Assembly (NCBI RefSeq): GCF_040327995.1
Contig: NZ_JBEPIJ010000011.1
Location: forward strand, 1 to 64,000
DNA length: 64,000 bases
Direction: 5' to 3'
From: Solimonas thermocellulolyticum
GTDB lineage: Bacteria > Pseudomonadota > Gammaproteobacteria > Nevskiales > Nevskiaceae
Under the pieces are notes generated by a model, which ran no database searches, was not told the DNA's origin, and saw only the letters and a program-made list of their open reading frames with translations. Positions 1 to 7,254 of the stretch are shown one piece after another; the first letter of the stretch is position 1, and each line of letters starts with the position of its first letter. A program made the position numbers and the translations under genes.

Positions 1-75
1 TTCACCACGGTGCTCCAGCACCATGCGCACGGCGCGCTCACGCACCTCAGGGGAAAACTTCGGGGACTTCTTCAT
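1..75 (-). CDS. IS3-family transposase OrfA, N-terminal fragment
   Basis: Only the first 25 codons lie in the window. The peptide begins MKKSPKFSPEVRERAVRM, which matches the start of the OrfA proteins of IS3-family elements. These carry a helix-turn-helix of the transposase_8/Tnp_1 type and bind the IS ends. A GGAG ribosome-binding site lies a few bases upstream of the ATG. In such elements OrfA is normally followed by OrfB (DDE integrase), joined by programmed -1 frameshifting; that part is off the window. The family call is from recognition of this conserved N-terminus and is fairly secure; the exact IS name is not known. Confidence 0.8.
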   Translation of the reverse strand, partial: MKKSPKFSPEVRERAVRMVLEHRGE

Positions 76-123
76 GGCTCCATTCTCCACAGTTGGAGCC
101 TCCGCGAAACCCGGGGCGATTCA
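1..123 (-). mobile_element. Left end of an IS3-family insertion sequence (partial)
   Basis: This is the terminal fragment of an insertion sequence that continues outside the window. The first 75 bases encode the N-terminus of an IS3-type OrfA transposase on the minus strand. Between that start codon and about position 123 lies a non-coding IS end that reads TGAATCGCCCCGGG inward. The edge is placed at about 123 because a DUF262 coding sequence is intact up to that point and then meets an in-frame TGA made by the first bases of the IS. The flanking target duplication and the other IS end cannot be seen. Confidence 0.75.
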
Positions 124-447
124 CAGCGTCTGCAAGCGCTGTTGACCGTCGTACACAAGCAGCTTTGCTGCCCCCCACAGACCTACATCAACTTGTTTCG
201 CATATTGCCCGGGCGTGTAGTCACCAATAAAGCGGCGATATGGAACCTTCTGCTCCGTCTCCCATAGCACGATCCCGCCGATCGGATAACGTCTCAGCAG
301 CGAATCAAGCAGCAAGCAAATGTAGGTTTCCGACTCATGACGAGCCCCCCACACATATTGGCGCTGAACTTGAGGGAGATACCACCCTGCATTCGGTGCG
401 TTGATCTTGTCGAGAGCTTCCCGGATTGAGATACCCGAATACGACAT
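121..447 (-). pseudogene. DUF262 (GmrSD-type) protein, truncated by the IS
   Basis: The 108-residue product begins with the typical DUF262 N-terminus: a SGISIREAL segment, then a PxxQRxYVW segment near residue 30. It ends exactly after the signature DGQQRLQTL, which normally sits about 100 residues into proteins of 400–700 residues. DUF262 is the N-terminal, ParB/Srx-like domain of the GmrSD modification-dependent restriction enzymes and of many uncharacterised defence proteins. The stop codon is supplied by the IS junction, so the nuclease-bearing remainder is gone or displaced. A good GGGAGG ribosome site precedes the ATG. The gene lies 78 bases downstream of the ImmA gene on the same strand, so it was probably the last gene of an XRE–ImmA–DUF262 operon. 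It is very likely inactive. Confidence 0.85.
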
Positions 448-525
448 ATCTTCCTCCCAATTTCCTCGTGCTCACCGAACAGGGTGCTGGCCCGAGGGGA
501 CGAACTGATTGTAGCTGTCGAAGCT

Positions 526-1401
526 TTACTCATCCTGCCACGCCCGATCCCAAGCGCGTGGCTCCGCGCTCTCCAAAAGCAGCAGCGTGAGGACGCGATC
601 CCGCGCGCCGTAGCTGTGCTTGAACTCGCGCAGTTTCATGTAGGGTGCCTCCTCGGGGCACCAGATCGCAGCAGGCATCTCGATCCCCTCCCAGGCCTGC
701 ACGACGCTCGTGTCGGCGGCGAGCGTGCCGGGTAACGGCTCTTGCGGATCGCTGGTGCGCCGGATACGGGCGCGCGTCTTGACCGCGCTGCTGCTGCGCC
801 ATTCGTACTTCACGTAGCCGTTGTCCCAGTAGACCAGGATGGCGCGCTGCGAGGTGAACTTGATGAAGCGGATGCACAGCGCCTCGAACGAAACCTCAAA
901 GCGCTGGGCGATGGCGCTCAAGACGTGCAGATCGATGCGCTGGTTCGAGATCCACTCGCGCAGCCGATCGCCGGGCATCAGCAAGTTGCTGGCGAAGTCG
1001 TCGGCCTCGCGCTCGATCCGGCGCATGGTCTCGTGGCCGGAGTGGACGCTTTCCTTGTCGCAGTGGAAACGCTGCTGCCGGTCGCGGTGCAGGACGAAGT
1101 GCCCGAGCTCGTGAGCGATGGTGAAGCGCTGGCGCTCGCGGCTGACCGTGCCGTTGTAGGCGATGCCCCAGACCTCCGGGTCATCGGGATCCCGCGCCAG
1201 CAGGCCCTCGAAGGCCTCGTCGTTGAACTGCACCGGGGGGCGGATTTCGCGCACGCCCGCCCCGAAGGGCGTACTCGGCAGCATCTGCCGCACCAGGTCG
1301 AGATCGACGGCCTCGGGCACGTCCGCGCCATACCAAGCCCGCAACCAGTGGTGGACTTTGTTGGCGGCGATCGCGCCGTTGAGAGCCGGGGACGTACTCA
1401 C
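526..1401 (-). CDS. ImmA/IrrE-family metallo-endopeptidase
   Basis: A 291-residue predicted zinc protease. The HELGH motif (H97, E98, H101) and the downstream READDF segment (E132 as third zinc ligand) are the ImmA/IrrE signature. ImmA cleaves the XRE-family repressor of mobile elements, and IrrE cleaves DdrO after DNA damage in Deinococcus. The region after about residue 190 has no domain I can name and may sense the trigger. The GTG start overlaps the stop of the upstream XRE gene by four bases (GTGA), so the two are translationally coupled. The expected role is cleavage of that partner to derepress the locus; this is inferred from the family. XRE–protease pairs also occur as toxin–antitoxin-like defence modules, an alternative that cannot be excluded. 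Confidence 0.9.
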   Translation of the reverse strand: MSTSPALNGAIAANKVHHWLRAWYGADVPEAVDLDLVRQMLPSTPFGAGVREIRPPVQFNDEAFEGLLARDPDDPEVWGIAYNGTVSRERQRFTIAHELGHFVLHRDRQQRFHCDKESVHSGHETMRRIEREADDFASNLLMPGDRLREWISNQRIDLHVLSAIAQRFEVSFEALCIRFIKFTSQRAILVYWDNGYVKYEWRSSSAVKTRARIRRTSDPQEPLPGTLAADTSVVQAWEGIEMPAAIWCPEEAPYMKLREFKHSYGARDRVLTLLLLESAEPRAWDRAWQDE

Positions 1402-1745
1402 CTTTTGGCTTCCGGCAGATCCTTGTCCGGGAAGATGATCTTCAGCGCTTGGCGCACCCGGTCTTTCTCGGCTTCGGTCATGCCGGCATAGGCGCGGAAG
1501 AAGGCCACGTCCTCGGGGCTGGCCTCGGGCACTTGGGGCATGGGCTCGCCCATGATGTCCTCCATCGTCACGCCCAGCACCTTGGCCAGCGCCTGCACGC
1601 GCTCGGCCGAGGGGCGTTGGCCCTCTTTCATCTCCAGTTCCCAGATGTAGGCCTTGGTGCAGCCGACGGCGTCGGCCACTTGCTGCAAGGTCAGTTTCTT
1701 CGCCTCGCGAAATCGCCGCAGGCGAGATCCAAACGCGGAAGCCAT
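1398..1745 (-). CDS. XRE-family helix-turn-helix transcriptional regulator
   Basis: A 115-residue protein with a classic lambda-repressor-type HTH at about residues 6–60 (RRFREAKKLTLQQVADAVG, then the recognition helix). A short C-terminal tail contains an acidic, alpha-helical stretch (residues 75–105) that may be the dimerisation or protease-recognition part. The ATG at 1745 was chosen because homology begins there; the upstream in-frame extension is non-coding control DNA. It is the first gene of the leftward operon with the ImmA protease. It probably represses both its own promoter and the divergent operon through the CGTGATA sites upstream, and is removed by ImmA. The specific operator assignment is inference. 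Confidence 0.88.
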   Translation of the reverse strand: MASAFGSRLRRFREAKKLTLQQVADAVGCTKAYIWELEMKEGQRPSAERVQALAKVLGVTMEDIMGEPMPQVPEASPEDVAFFRAYAGMTEAEKDRVRQALKIIFPDKDLPEAKR

Positions 1746-1793
1746 GGCGATGTCCTGTCTCGAATCACGGGAAGTGGTGGAATGCAGTCCGAC

Positions 1794-1903
1794 AGTATAG
1801 CGCCGTGATACACACGAGCGCCAGATGTACCACGATGTTTGACAGACCGGCCAGGCAGGGACACAATCGCGCTGTATCACGCAGCCTTACTTTTTCGTGA
1901 TAT
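1794..1903. promoter_or_regulatory. Divergent control region with repeated CGTGATA sites
   Basis: The motif CGTGATA occurs at 1804–1810 (+), 1875–1881 (as TATCACG) and 1896–1902 (+). The last two form a perfect inverted repeat with a 14-base spacer. A strong rightward promoter candidate lies between the sites: TTGACA at 1839–1844, 17 bases, CACAAT at 1862–1867. A leftward -10 candidate, TATACT, is the reverse complement of 1794–1799, though I find no convincing -35 for it. This arrangement fits an XRE repressor controlling both divergent operons. All of this is pattern reading; no binding data exist. Confidence 0.55.
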
Positions 1904-1988
1904 CCGTTCAGTCATCGGTGGCCGGCCCGCGCGCCCGAATCCTCGGTCCGCAGACCTTCGACGCCCCTTCAGGGAAAGGACCGAGAAG

Positions 1989-3230
1989 ATGAAGAAGACT
2001 TTCGTCGACGTGCTGCTCGAACTGCCGGTGGACGCGACCCTCAGCTCTTTCCTGGCCTCGCACGGCCTGCCCGTGGCCGACGATTTCGACTGGGAGGACA
2101 CGCCTCGCACCTCGCAGGCACTGGTGGAGGCCGTTCGGACCTGGCCCGACGTCGCCGCCCGTGACCGTCTGATCGGCAACCTCATGGCCAGCATCCAGCT
2201 GGCCGACCCGGCCGGCAAGCAGGCGATGTTCCAGGCCGCCGCCGGGGACGGCGCCGCGCTGCTGGGTCTCGTGGCATGCCGGAGCGACACCCACCGCTCC
2301 TTCTGGCTGTATGCCAACCATCCGGCGCTGTTCGAGCGGGCCTGCGAGTTCGACTACCTCGAGCGCCACGGATCGCAAGCCCAGCAGCACGACCTCGGCG
2401 TGAAGCGCCGGCCGAACACCTCGGATGCCGCACTGGCCGCGCTGCGCCAGGCCATCTCGGCCTTCTATCAGCGCGAGCTTCAATGCGGCGACGGCAGCGT
2501 GGCTTACCTGGTGGAACGCAGCCCCGGCGTGTTCCTGCTGACGGTCCACGTCAAGGATCCGGCGATGCTGCGCCTGGAGTTCGAGGGCGCCCATCTCACC
2601 CGTCGCATCGGCAACCCGAACATCCACATGGTGCTGGAGTACGCCGTGGCCACCGGGGTCGTTCGCACCCTCGTGCGCGGTGGTGCGAAGTACCACCAGA
2701 TGCTCGTGGACGCCTTCGCCGAGCACCTGCTGGGCATCAAGGTGGAGGCGCACCGCATCAAGCCGCCGACGCTGGATCTGTCGGTCTTGCGCCTCGGCTT
2801 CGATGTGCCGCAGGCCGTGGCGGATGGCTTCATGGCGCTGCAGGTCAAGTCCGTCTCGGTGTTGAGCCCGAGCACGGCACTCAAGCTCGATTGCACGGCG
2901 ATGGCCTCGAGCGAGCAGCGCTGCGTCACCGAACTGCTGCGTGAGGAGTTTCCCGGTGAGGATCCGCTGGCACGCGGCTGGTTGATCACGTCGGCACGCA
3001 TCAACCTGTACTACCCGCCCGAACCCGGAAAGGCTCGTTCCAAGGTCATCACGGTCGAGGTGACGCGTCGCGGGCGGCTGAACCTGCACAAGTTCGATGC
3101 CGCGTTGCAGGCGCAGTTGGAGGGCTACCTGGTCTCGCTGGGCATCTTGCAGCCCGGCCAGACGCTGAACGCCCAGGAAGCGCCGCCGGAAGCGGACACG
3201 GCCAGCCCGCAGCCGATCTACGAGGATTGA
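1989..3230 (+). CDS. Uncharacterised 413-residue island protein
   Basis: I do not recognise this protein. It is a soluble, moderately acidic protein without signal peptide or membrane segments. The start at 1989 is chosen over an upstream GTG/ATG because GGAAAGGA precedes it and the residues before it are control DNA. Visible features are an N-terminal helical part (residues 1–150), a mixed alpha/beta middle (about 150–300, with a segment reading GNPNIHMVLEYA) and a C-terminal part with beta-strand-like stretches around VITVEVTRRGRLNLHKFD, then a disordered tail rich in P, E and A. It is the first gene of a rightward two-gene operon, three bases from the next gene and divergent from XRE–ImmA. 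By context it may be the effector or sensor of an XRE-controlled island module. Confidence 0.8.
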   Translation: MKKTFVDVLLELPVDATLSSFLASHGLPVADDFDWEDTPRTSQALVEAVRTWPDVAARDRLIGNLMASIQLADPAGKQAMFQAAAGDGAALLGLVACRSDTHRSFWLYANHPALFERACEFDYLERHGSQAQQHDLGVKRRPNTSDAALAALRQAISAFYQRELQCGDGSVAYLVERSPGVFLLTVHVKDPAMLRLEFEGAHLTRRIGNPNIHMVLEYAVATGVVRTLVRGGAKYHQMLVDAFAEHLLGIKVEAHRIKPPTLDLSVLRLGFDVPQAVADGFMALQVKSVSVLSPSTALKLDCTAMASSEQRCVTELLREEFPGEDPLARGWLITSARINLYYPPEPGKARSKVITVEVTRRGRLNLHKFDAALQAQLEGYLVSLGILQPGQTLNAQEAPPEADTASPQPIYED

Positions 3231-3233
3231 TCG

Positions 3234-4196
3234 GTGGCCACGCACGACGCCTGGGCCCTGGTGTGCCGCTTGTTCGCGGGCGGCACGCCCATCCTTCGAG
3301 CCGCGCTCTCACCCCGCGAGATCGCCGCCTTGCCGACCCTCTGGCAGGCGGTGAAACCCACGGCCCTGGACCAGCGATTCATGCTGTGCCCCTACTGTCA
3401 CCAGCAGCGGGCGCAGGTCTGGGGCGACGGGCACCGGGGACGTACCTGCCATTGCCCCGAGTGCGGGCCGGTGGCCGTCGCGGCCGACGACGCGGTCGCG
3501 TTGAGGTTGGACGAGGACTGGCTGCGCCGAAAGCTGCGACTGGCGCTGTCGATCGACAGTCGCGACGGCATCGACGCGCTCGCCGACGGCGTGTGGCGGC
3601 TGGGTGACGCACGGCGCTCGCCGGTGCTGCTGGCACGCGAGCTCGTTCGTCTGTGGCGCGAACCGTCGCTGCTGGAGCGGGTGCGCGTGGCCGGTAGCAA
3701 CGTCCGAGTGATTACGCCGAAACCCCGCGAGACGCGCGGCGCGCCCTTCGGCCCGGGCGTGGAGTGGCTGGCGCTGGAGGAGCGCTTCGCCTTCTACGCG
3801 GGCGGCATTGCGTTCATCGGCATGCCAGGTGAGCCGCCCGACCCGCAGGCCGGCGATCCCACGACGCCGGTACATGGCCCATTCTCGGCGGACTTCCGCT
3901 GGGTGACCTTGCCCGACTGGCCGCACGGCCCGATCCGGCTGACCGAGGCTCAGGCCGCCGTGTTCCAGGCGCTGTGGTCGTTCAAAGGCGAACCGCGCGA
4001 TGGTGGAACGATCATGCGGCGCGCCGGACTGGAGAGCGCCAAGCCCATCGACGTGTTCAAGGTCAAGGCGCGCGACAAGGGCAAGCCCGAAGCCGAAGGA
4101 CCGCTCTTCGCCTACCGCGCGCTCGTGGTGACGCACAAGCGCGCGGGGTTGTACGCGATGCACTGCGCCACAGCATCGACTCTCGCGCAGGCTTGA
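3234..4196 (+). CDS. Uncharacterised protein with zinc ribbon and putative winged-helix end
   Basis: A 320-residue protein of unknown function starting at GTG, three bases after the previous stop, with GAGGA just upstream. Residues 52–77 hold a CPYC...CPEC pair (C52, C55, C74, C77, plus C72) that should bind one zinc ion. The C-terminal part (about 225–310) reads LTEAQAAVFQALW followed by a basic stretch and a strand pair, and looks like a winged-helix DNA-binding or protein-binding domain. The middle has a segment around EWLALEERFAFYAGG that I cannot place. The pairing with the upstream gene is tight enough to imply one complex or pathway. A nucleic-acid-binding role is a guess based on the zinc ribbon and helix pattern. 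Confidence 0.8.
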   Translation: MATHDAWALVCRLFAGGTPILRAALSPREIAALPTLWQAVKPTALDQRFMLCPYCHQQRAQVWGDGHRGRTCHCPECGPVAVAADDAVALRLDEDWLRRKLRLALSIDSRDGIDALADGVWRLGDARRSPVLLARELVRLWREPSLLERVRVAGSNVRVITPKPRETRGAPFGPGVEWLALEERFAFYAGGIAFIGMPGEPPDPQAGDPTTPVHGPFSADFRWVTLPDWPHGPIRLTEAQAAVFQALWSFKGEPRDGGTIMRRAGLESAKPIDVFKVKARDKGKPEAEGPLFAYRALVVTHKRAGLYAMHCATASTLAQA

Positions 4197-4426
4197 TGCT
4201 TTGCCTATCCAAGCACGATGGACAACCGACGCCCGTGACGCACGCACAAGTCGTTGATGCGCAAGGCCGTCTGCGTGCGCTTTCGCCGAGAAGTTGCCGC
4301 AGGTTTTGAGAGAAGAGAGGGCAAACGAGAGTCGAACCGGGCGACTTGCGGGCTGCGCGGCTGCACCCCGTGGCACACGCAAAACGGCCCGCAGCCCCGC
4401 GTGGTGTGGGGAACGCCACAAACGAA
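4197..4426. other. Non-coding stretch between island operon and tRNA terminator
   Basis: No convincing gene is seen here. Short open frames on both strands lack ribosome sites and recognisable products. Several GC-rich inverted segments occur around 4345–4415 (GGCTGC / GCAGCC pairs), and a GTCGAACC near 4332 recalls a tRNA T-loop, but the surrounding bases do not fold as a tRNA. This is the probable transition between accessory DNA and the core chromosome. Confidence 0.5.
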
Positions 4427-4454
4427 AACGCCCAACCGAAGAAGGTTGGGCGTT
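4427..4454 (-). terminator. Rho-independent terminator of tRNA-Ala
   Basis: A perfect 11-base stem (AACGCCCAACC / GGTTGGGCGTT) with a six-base loop lies just after the tRNA 3' end. In the leftward direction it is followed by a TTTTCGTTT run. Its position and direction fit termination of the tRNA transcript. Confidence 0.88.
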
Positions 4455-4460
4455 GAATGG

Positions 4461-4536
<76 letters not shown>

Positions 4537-4593
4537 ACGCGAGGAGGCGTATTCTACTGATCGTCGAGCAAAACACCAGCACGAGGACAAGCC

Positions 4594-6966
4594 ATGGCCA
4601 TTGAGTCACGCGTGCCCAACCGGCTTCCGCTCACTGCGATGGTTGTCGCACTCAGCCTCTGCCTGATCGCGGGCGCGGCCGAGTCTACGGCGCCGGCCGT
4701 CGGTGATCGTCACGTCACCGATGAGTTGATCGTCGCTTACCACTCGGCTGCCGAGGCCCAACGTGCCAAGCTGGCACGGGACCGTCTCGGGCTGCGCTCC
4801 CGTTTGATTCTGGACCAGGGTCGCGTACAGGTGTTGCGACTGCCCTCGATCACTACGGTCGCGGCGGCCACGGCGTTGCTCGCCGCCGACCCAGCCGTGG
4901 CCTACGTCGAGCCCAACTTCATTCGCCGACGCCATGCCGTCGTTCCCAATGATCCCCTGTTCGATCAGCAGTGGGGCTTGTTCAGTACCGGCCAGGCCAA
5001 CTTCGCCGTACCCGCGGACGATCCCGAGTTCGACGCGCTGGCGAGCAAGCCCGGCGCCGACATGAACATGCCCGCGGCCTGGGATCGCGACGGCGATGGC
5101 ATCGCCGACCGCACCGGCGACGGCAGTGTGCTCGTTGCCATCATCGATGACGCCTTCGACACCGAGCACGAGGATCTGGCAGCGAACTTCGTGCCCGGCG
5201 CCGACTTGACGAGTTGTTCGGCGCAGGATCTCGATCGCTGCTCGGCGGACGTGAGTCCCGACGCCGACGGCTTGCTCGATCACGGCACGCTGGTCGCCGG
5301 CAGCCTCGGCGCCGTCGGCAACAACGGCATCGGTGTCGCTGGCGTGATCTGGAATGTGCGGATGATGCCGCTCAAGGTCGGCCGCGTGAGCAACGATCAG
5401 GTCGAACTCGACACCGGCTCCATCCTCGCCGCCTATGAGTACGCGCGAACCCGCGGTGCCCGCATCGTCAATGCGAGCTACGGTGGCCCGAGCTGTTCAC
5501 AGGCCGAGTATGAGGCGATCAAGCGCTTGGGCGAAGCCGGTGTCCTGCTCGTGACTTCGGCGGGCAACTTCAACTCGAATCTCGACTACTCGGTGGCGGC
5601 GTTTCCGGCCAACTATCGGGAAGGCGGCTGCGTCTCGCGGGACGGCGGGCGCTTCGTTGTCGATCGCAACGCCGACAAGCTGGACAACATCCTGACCGTG
5701 GCCGCGACCAACCGTCAGGACAACATCGCCAGCTTCAGCCAGTTCGGCCCCATCAGCGCCGATGTCGCTGCCCCGGGCCTGCAGATCGTGACGACGCGCC
5801 CGGGCAACGCCTACCTCAGCGGCGAGCGCTGTCTCGACGGCGGCAGCTGCGGCGCCAATGGCACCTCGTTCGCCTCACCGTATGCCGCGGGCGTCGCGGC
5901 ACTGCTGCTCAGCGAATATCGGCAGGCGTCCATGCGTGAGCTCAAGGCACGCCTGATCGAGGGCGCCGAGCCCGGCGTCGATGGCGGCGACGCGCATGAG
6001 CTGAGCGCAGGCGGACGTCTCGACGCCGCGGCGAGTCTCGACCTCGCGCCACGCCCTTCGCTGATCCTGCGTGCGGCCACGCTCGAAGGCGGGGACGGCA
6101 ACGGCCGGCTCGACGCTGGCGAAATCCTCAACGTACGCGTGCGCGTGGAAAACCTGTGGCAAGCGGCGAGCGACGTGCAGTTTCGCCTGATCGCGCCGGA
6201 ATCGCGCATCGCCGTGCTCGGCGAGGCGCAGACGCTGGCCCTGCTCGCTTCCGGCGCCGCCGCCGAGCTCGACTTCCCGATTCAGGTGCTGGAGCCGGCG
6301 ATGGACTATGAGGAACTGGCGTTTTCCATCGACATCCGGGCCGCCGATGGCTACGCGGCGCGCCGACCGTTTCGCGCCGAACTCGCCGAGCTCGGGCTCG
6401 GCACGCCGGCACGGGCCGTGCTGTCGAAAGGCCTGCACGATGAGTTCCACACCTATCATCTGGACATCGACGCGGTGCCGGCCGGACAAAGGCTGGTGTT
6501 CTGCACAAAAGCGACGTCCGACATCGACGTGCTGGTCAAGTACGGCGCACCGGCGCAGTACGACATCGACCTCGGCGCGGAAGCCGAGGACGATCCAACC
6601 TTCTTCACCGATGCCGACGTCATCGGCGGCGGCGAGGACGGCAACGAGACCGAAATCATCGGCAGCGCGCGCGTCGGCACGTATTACTTCACCGTCGTCA
6701 ACTACGATCTGGCCGAGGCCTTGGACTACTCGCTGGTGGCCTTTTTTGAACCCGCCTCTGGCAGCGTCGGCGCCGGCAACGCGGATTGTATGGCGCGTGC
6801 GCCGAGCGGCGGTGGCGGCGGGTCGATGTCCTGGCTCGGCTTACTCCTCGCGGGCGGGCTCGTGGCACGGCTGCGCCGCGCACCGGCTGGGTGCGCTATC
6901 GAACATGGCGCGCCGCGTCGAGGGACTTCCCGCGCAACGCAAAGCCTGATAAAAACGCGCGCCTGA
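4594..6966 (+). CDS. Secreted subtilisin-like serine protease (S8) with GlyGly-CTERM anchor
   Basis: A 790-residue exported peptidase. A signal peptide (hydrophobic core about residues 13–28) is followed by an inhibitor-I9-like propeptide (to about 110). The catalytic domain carries Asp185 (AIIDDAFD), His230 (DHGTLVAGS) and Ser425 (NGTSFASP). After about residue 495 comes a beta-sandwich region, then a pre-peptidase C-terminal-type domain (about 610–720). Residues 737–761 hold a Gly-rich linker, a hydrophobic helix and an Arg cluster, which is the GlyGly-CTERM signal normally processed by rhombosortase during type II secretion. Unusually, about 31 polar residues follow the Arg cluster, where such proteins normally end. 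No rhombosortase gene is in the window. Substrates are unknown. Confidence 0.9.
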   Translation: MAIESRVPNRLPLTAMVVALSLCLIAGAAESTAPAVGDRHVTDELIVAYHSAAEAQRAKLARDRLGLRSRLILDQGRVQVLRLPSITTVAAATALLAADPAVAYVEPNFIRRRHAVVPNDPLFDQQWGLFSTGQANFAVPADDPEFDALASKPGADMNMPAAWDRDGDGIADRTGDGSVLVAIIDDAFDTEHEDLAANFVPGADLTSCSAQDLDRCSADVSPDADGLLDHGTLVAGSLGAVGNNGIGVAGVIWNVRMMPLKVGRVSNDQVELDTGSILAAYEYARTRGARIVNASYGGPSCSQAEYEAIKRLGEAGVLLVTSAGNFNSNLDYSVAAFPANYREGGCVSRDGGRFVVDRNADKLDNILTVAATNRQDNIASFSQFGPISADVAAPGLQIVTTRPGNAYLSGERCLDGGSCGANGTSFASPYAAGVAALLLSEYRQASMRELKARLIEGAEPGVDGGDAHELSAGGRLDAAASLDLAPRPSLILRAATLEGGDGNGRLDAGEILNVRVRVENLWQAASDVQFRLIAPESRIAVLGEAQTLALLASGAAAELDFPIQVLEPAMDYEELAFSIDIRAADGYAARRPFRAELAELGLGTPARAVLSKGLHDEFHTYHLDIDAVPAGQRLVFCTKATSDIDVLVKYGAPAQYDIDLGAEAEDDPTFFTDADVIGGGEDGNETEIIGSARVGTYYFTVVNYDLAEALDYSLVAFFEPASGSVGAGNADCMARAPSGGGGGSMSWLGLLLAGGLVARLRRAPAGCAIEHGAPRRGTSRATQSLIKTRA

Positions 6967-7009
6967 GGCGGATGCCGCCAAGCTGCACCTATCCAACTTT
7001 TCGCGAACG

Positions 7010-7231
7010 ATGCCGCGCAAGTCGAAGAAATCTCAACCTCAGCCCGAGGCAGCCAAGTCCTTCGACGAATTCGTCGATGACACCGACGGCGCAGACGAAG
7101 ACGTCCCCAGCGTCGACGAAACCATCCCCCCGCCGCCGGTCAAGCTCAGGGACTGGCGTGACGTCGAAAAATACAAAGAAGAACGGATGCTGCGTCGTCT
7201 GGTCGACGACGATCTGGACCTGGACGACTGA
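7010..7231 (+). CDS. Small acidic PA3496-like protein
   Basis: A 73-residue protein with a basic N-terminus (MPRKSKKSQ), an acidic disordered middle, and a conserved-looking tail: RDWRDVEKYKEERMLRRLV followed by DDDLDLDD. This layout (lysine-rich start, then RR.IE.Y.E...L..L and an acidic end) resembles the short PA3496 family of gammaproteobacteria, annotated as putative envelope-integrity proteins. It has no signal peptide or membrane segment, so it is probably cytoplasmic. It stands alone between the protease gene and a convergent DUF1631 gene. The family assignment is tentative; the gene itself is supported by composition and position. Confidence 0.65.
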   Translation: MPRKSKKSQPQPEAAKSFDEFVDDTDGADEDVPSVDETIPPPPVKLRDWRDVEKYKEERMLRRLVDDDLDLDD

Positions 7232-7254
7232 ACGCTACGCGCGCCCGCGCGCGC

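Noticed and set aside
742..1491. Long open frame on the plus strand opposite the ImmA gene
   Set aside because: It is antisense to a well-supported protease with an intact active site and follows from high-GC codon bias.
4197..4460. Possible second tRNA remnant (GTCGAACC near 4332)
   Set aside because: The bases around it do not form acceptor, T or anticodon stems; it is most likely chance.
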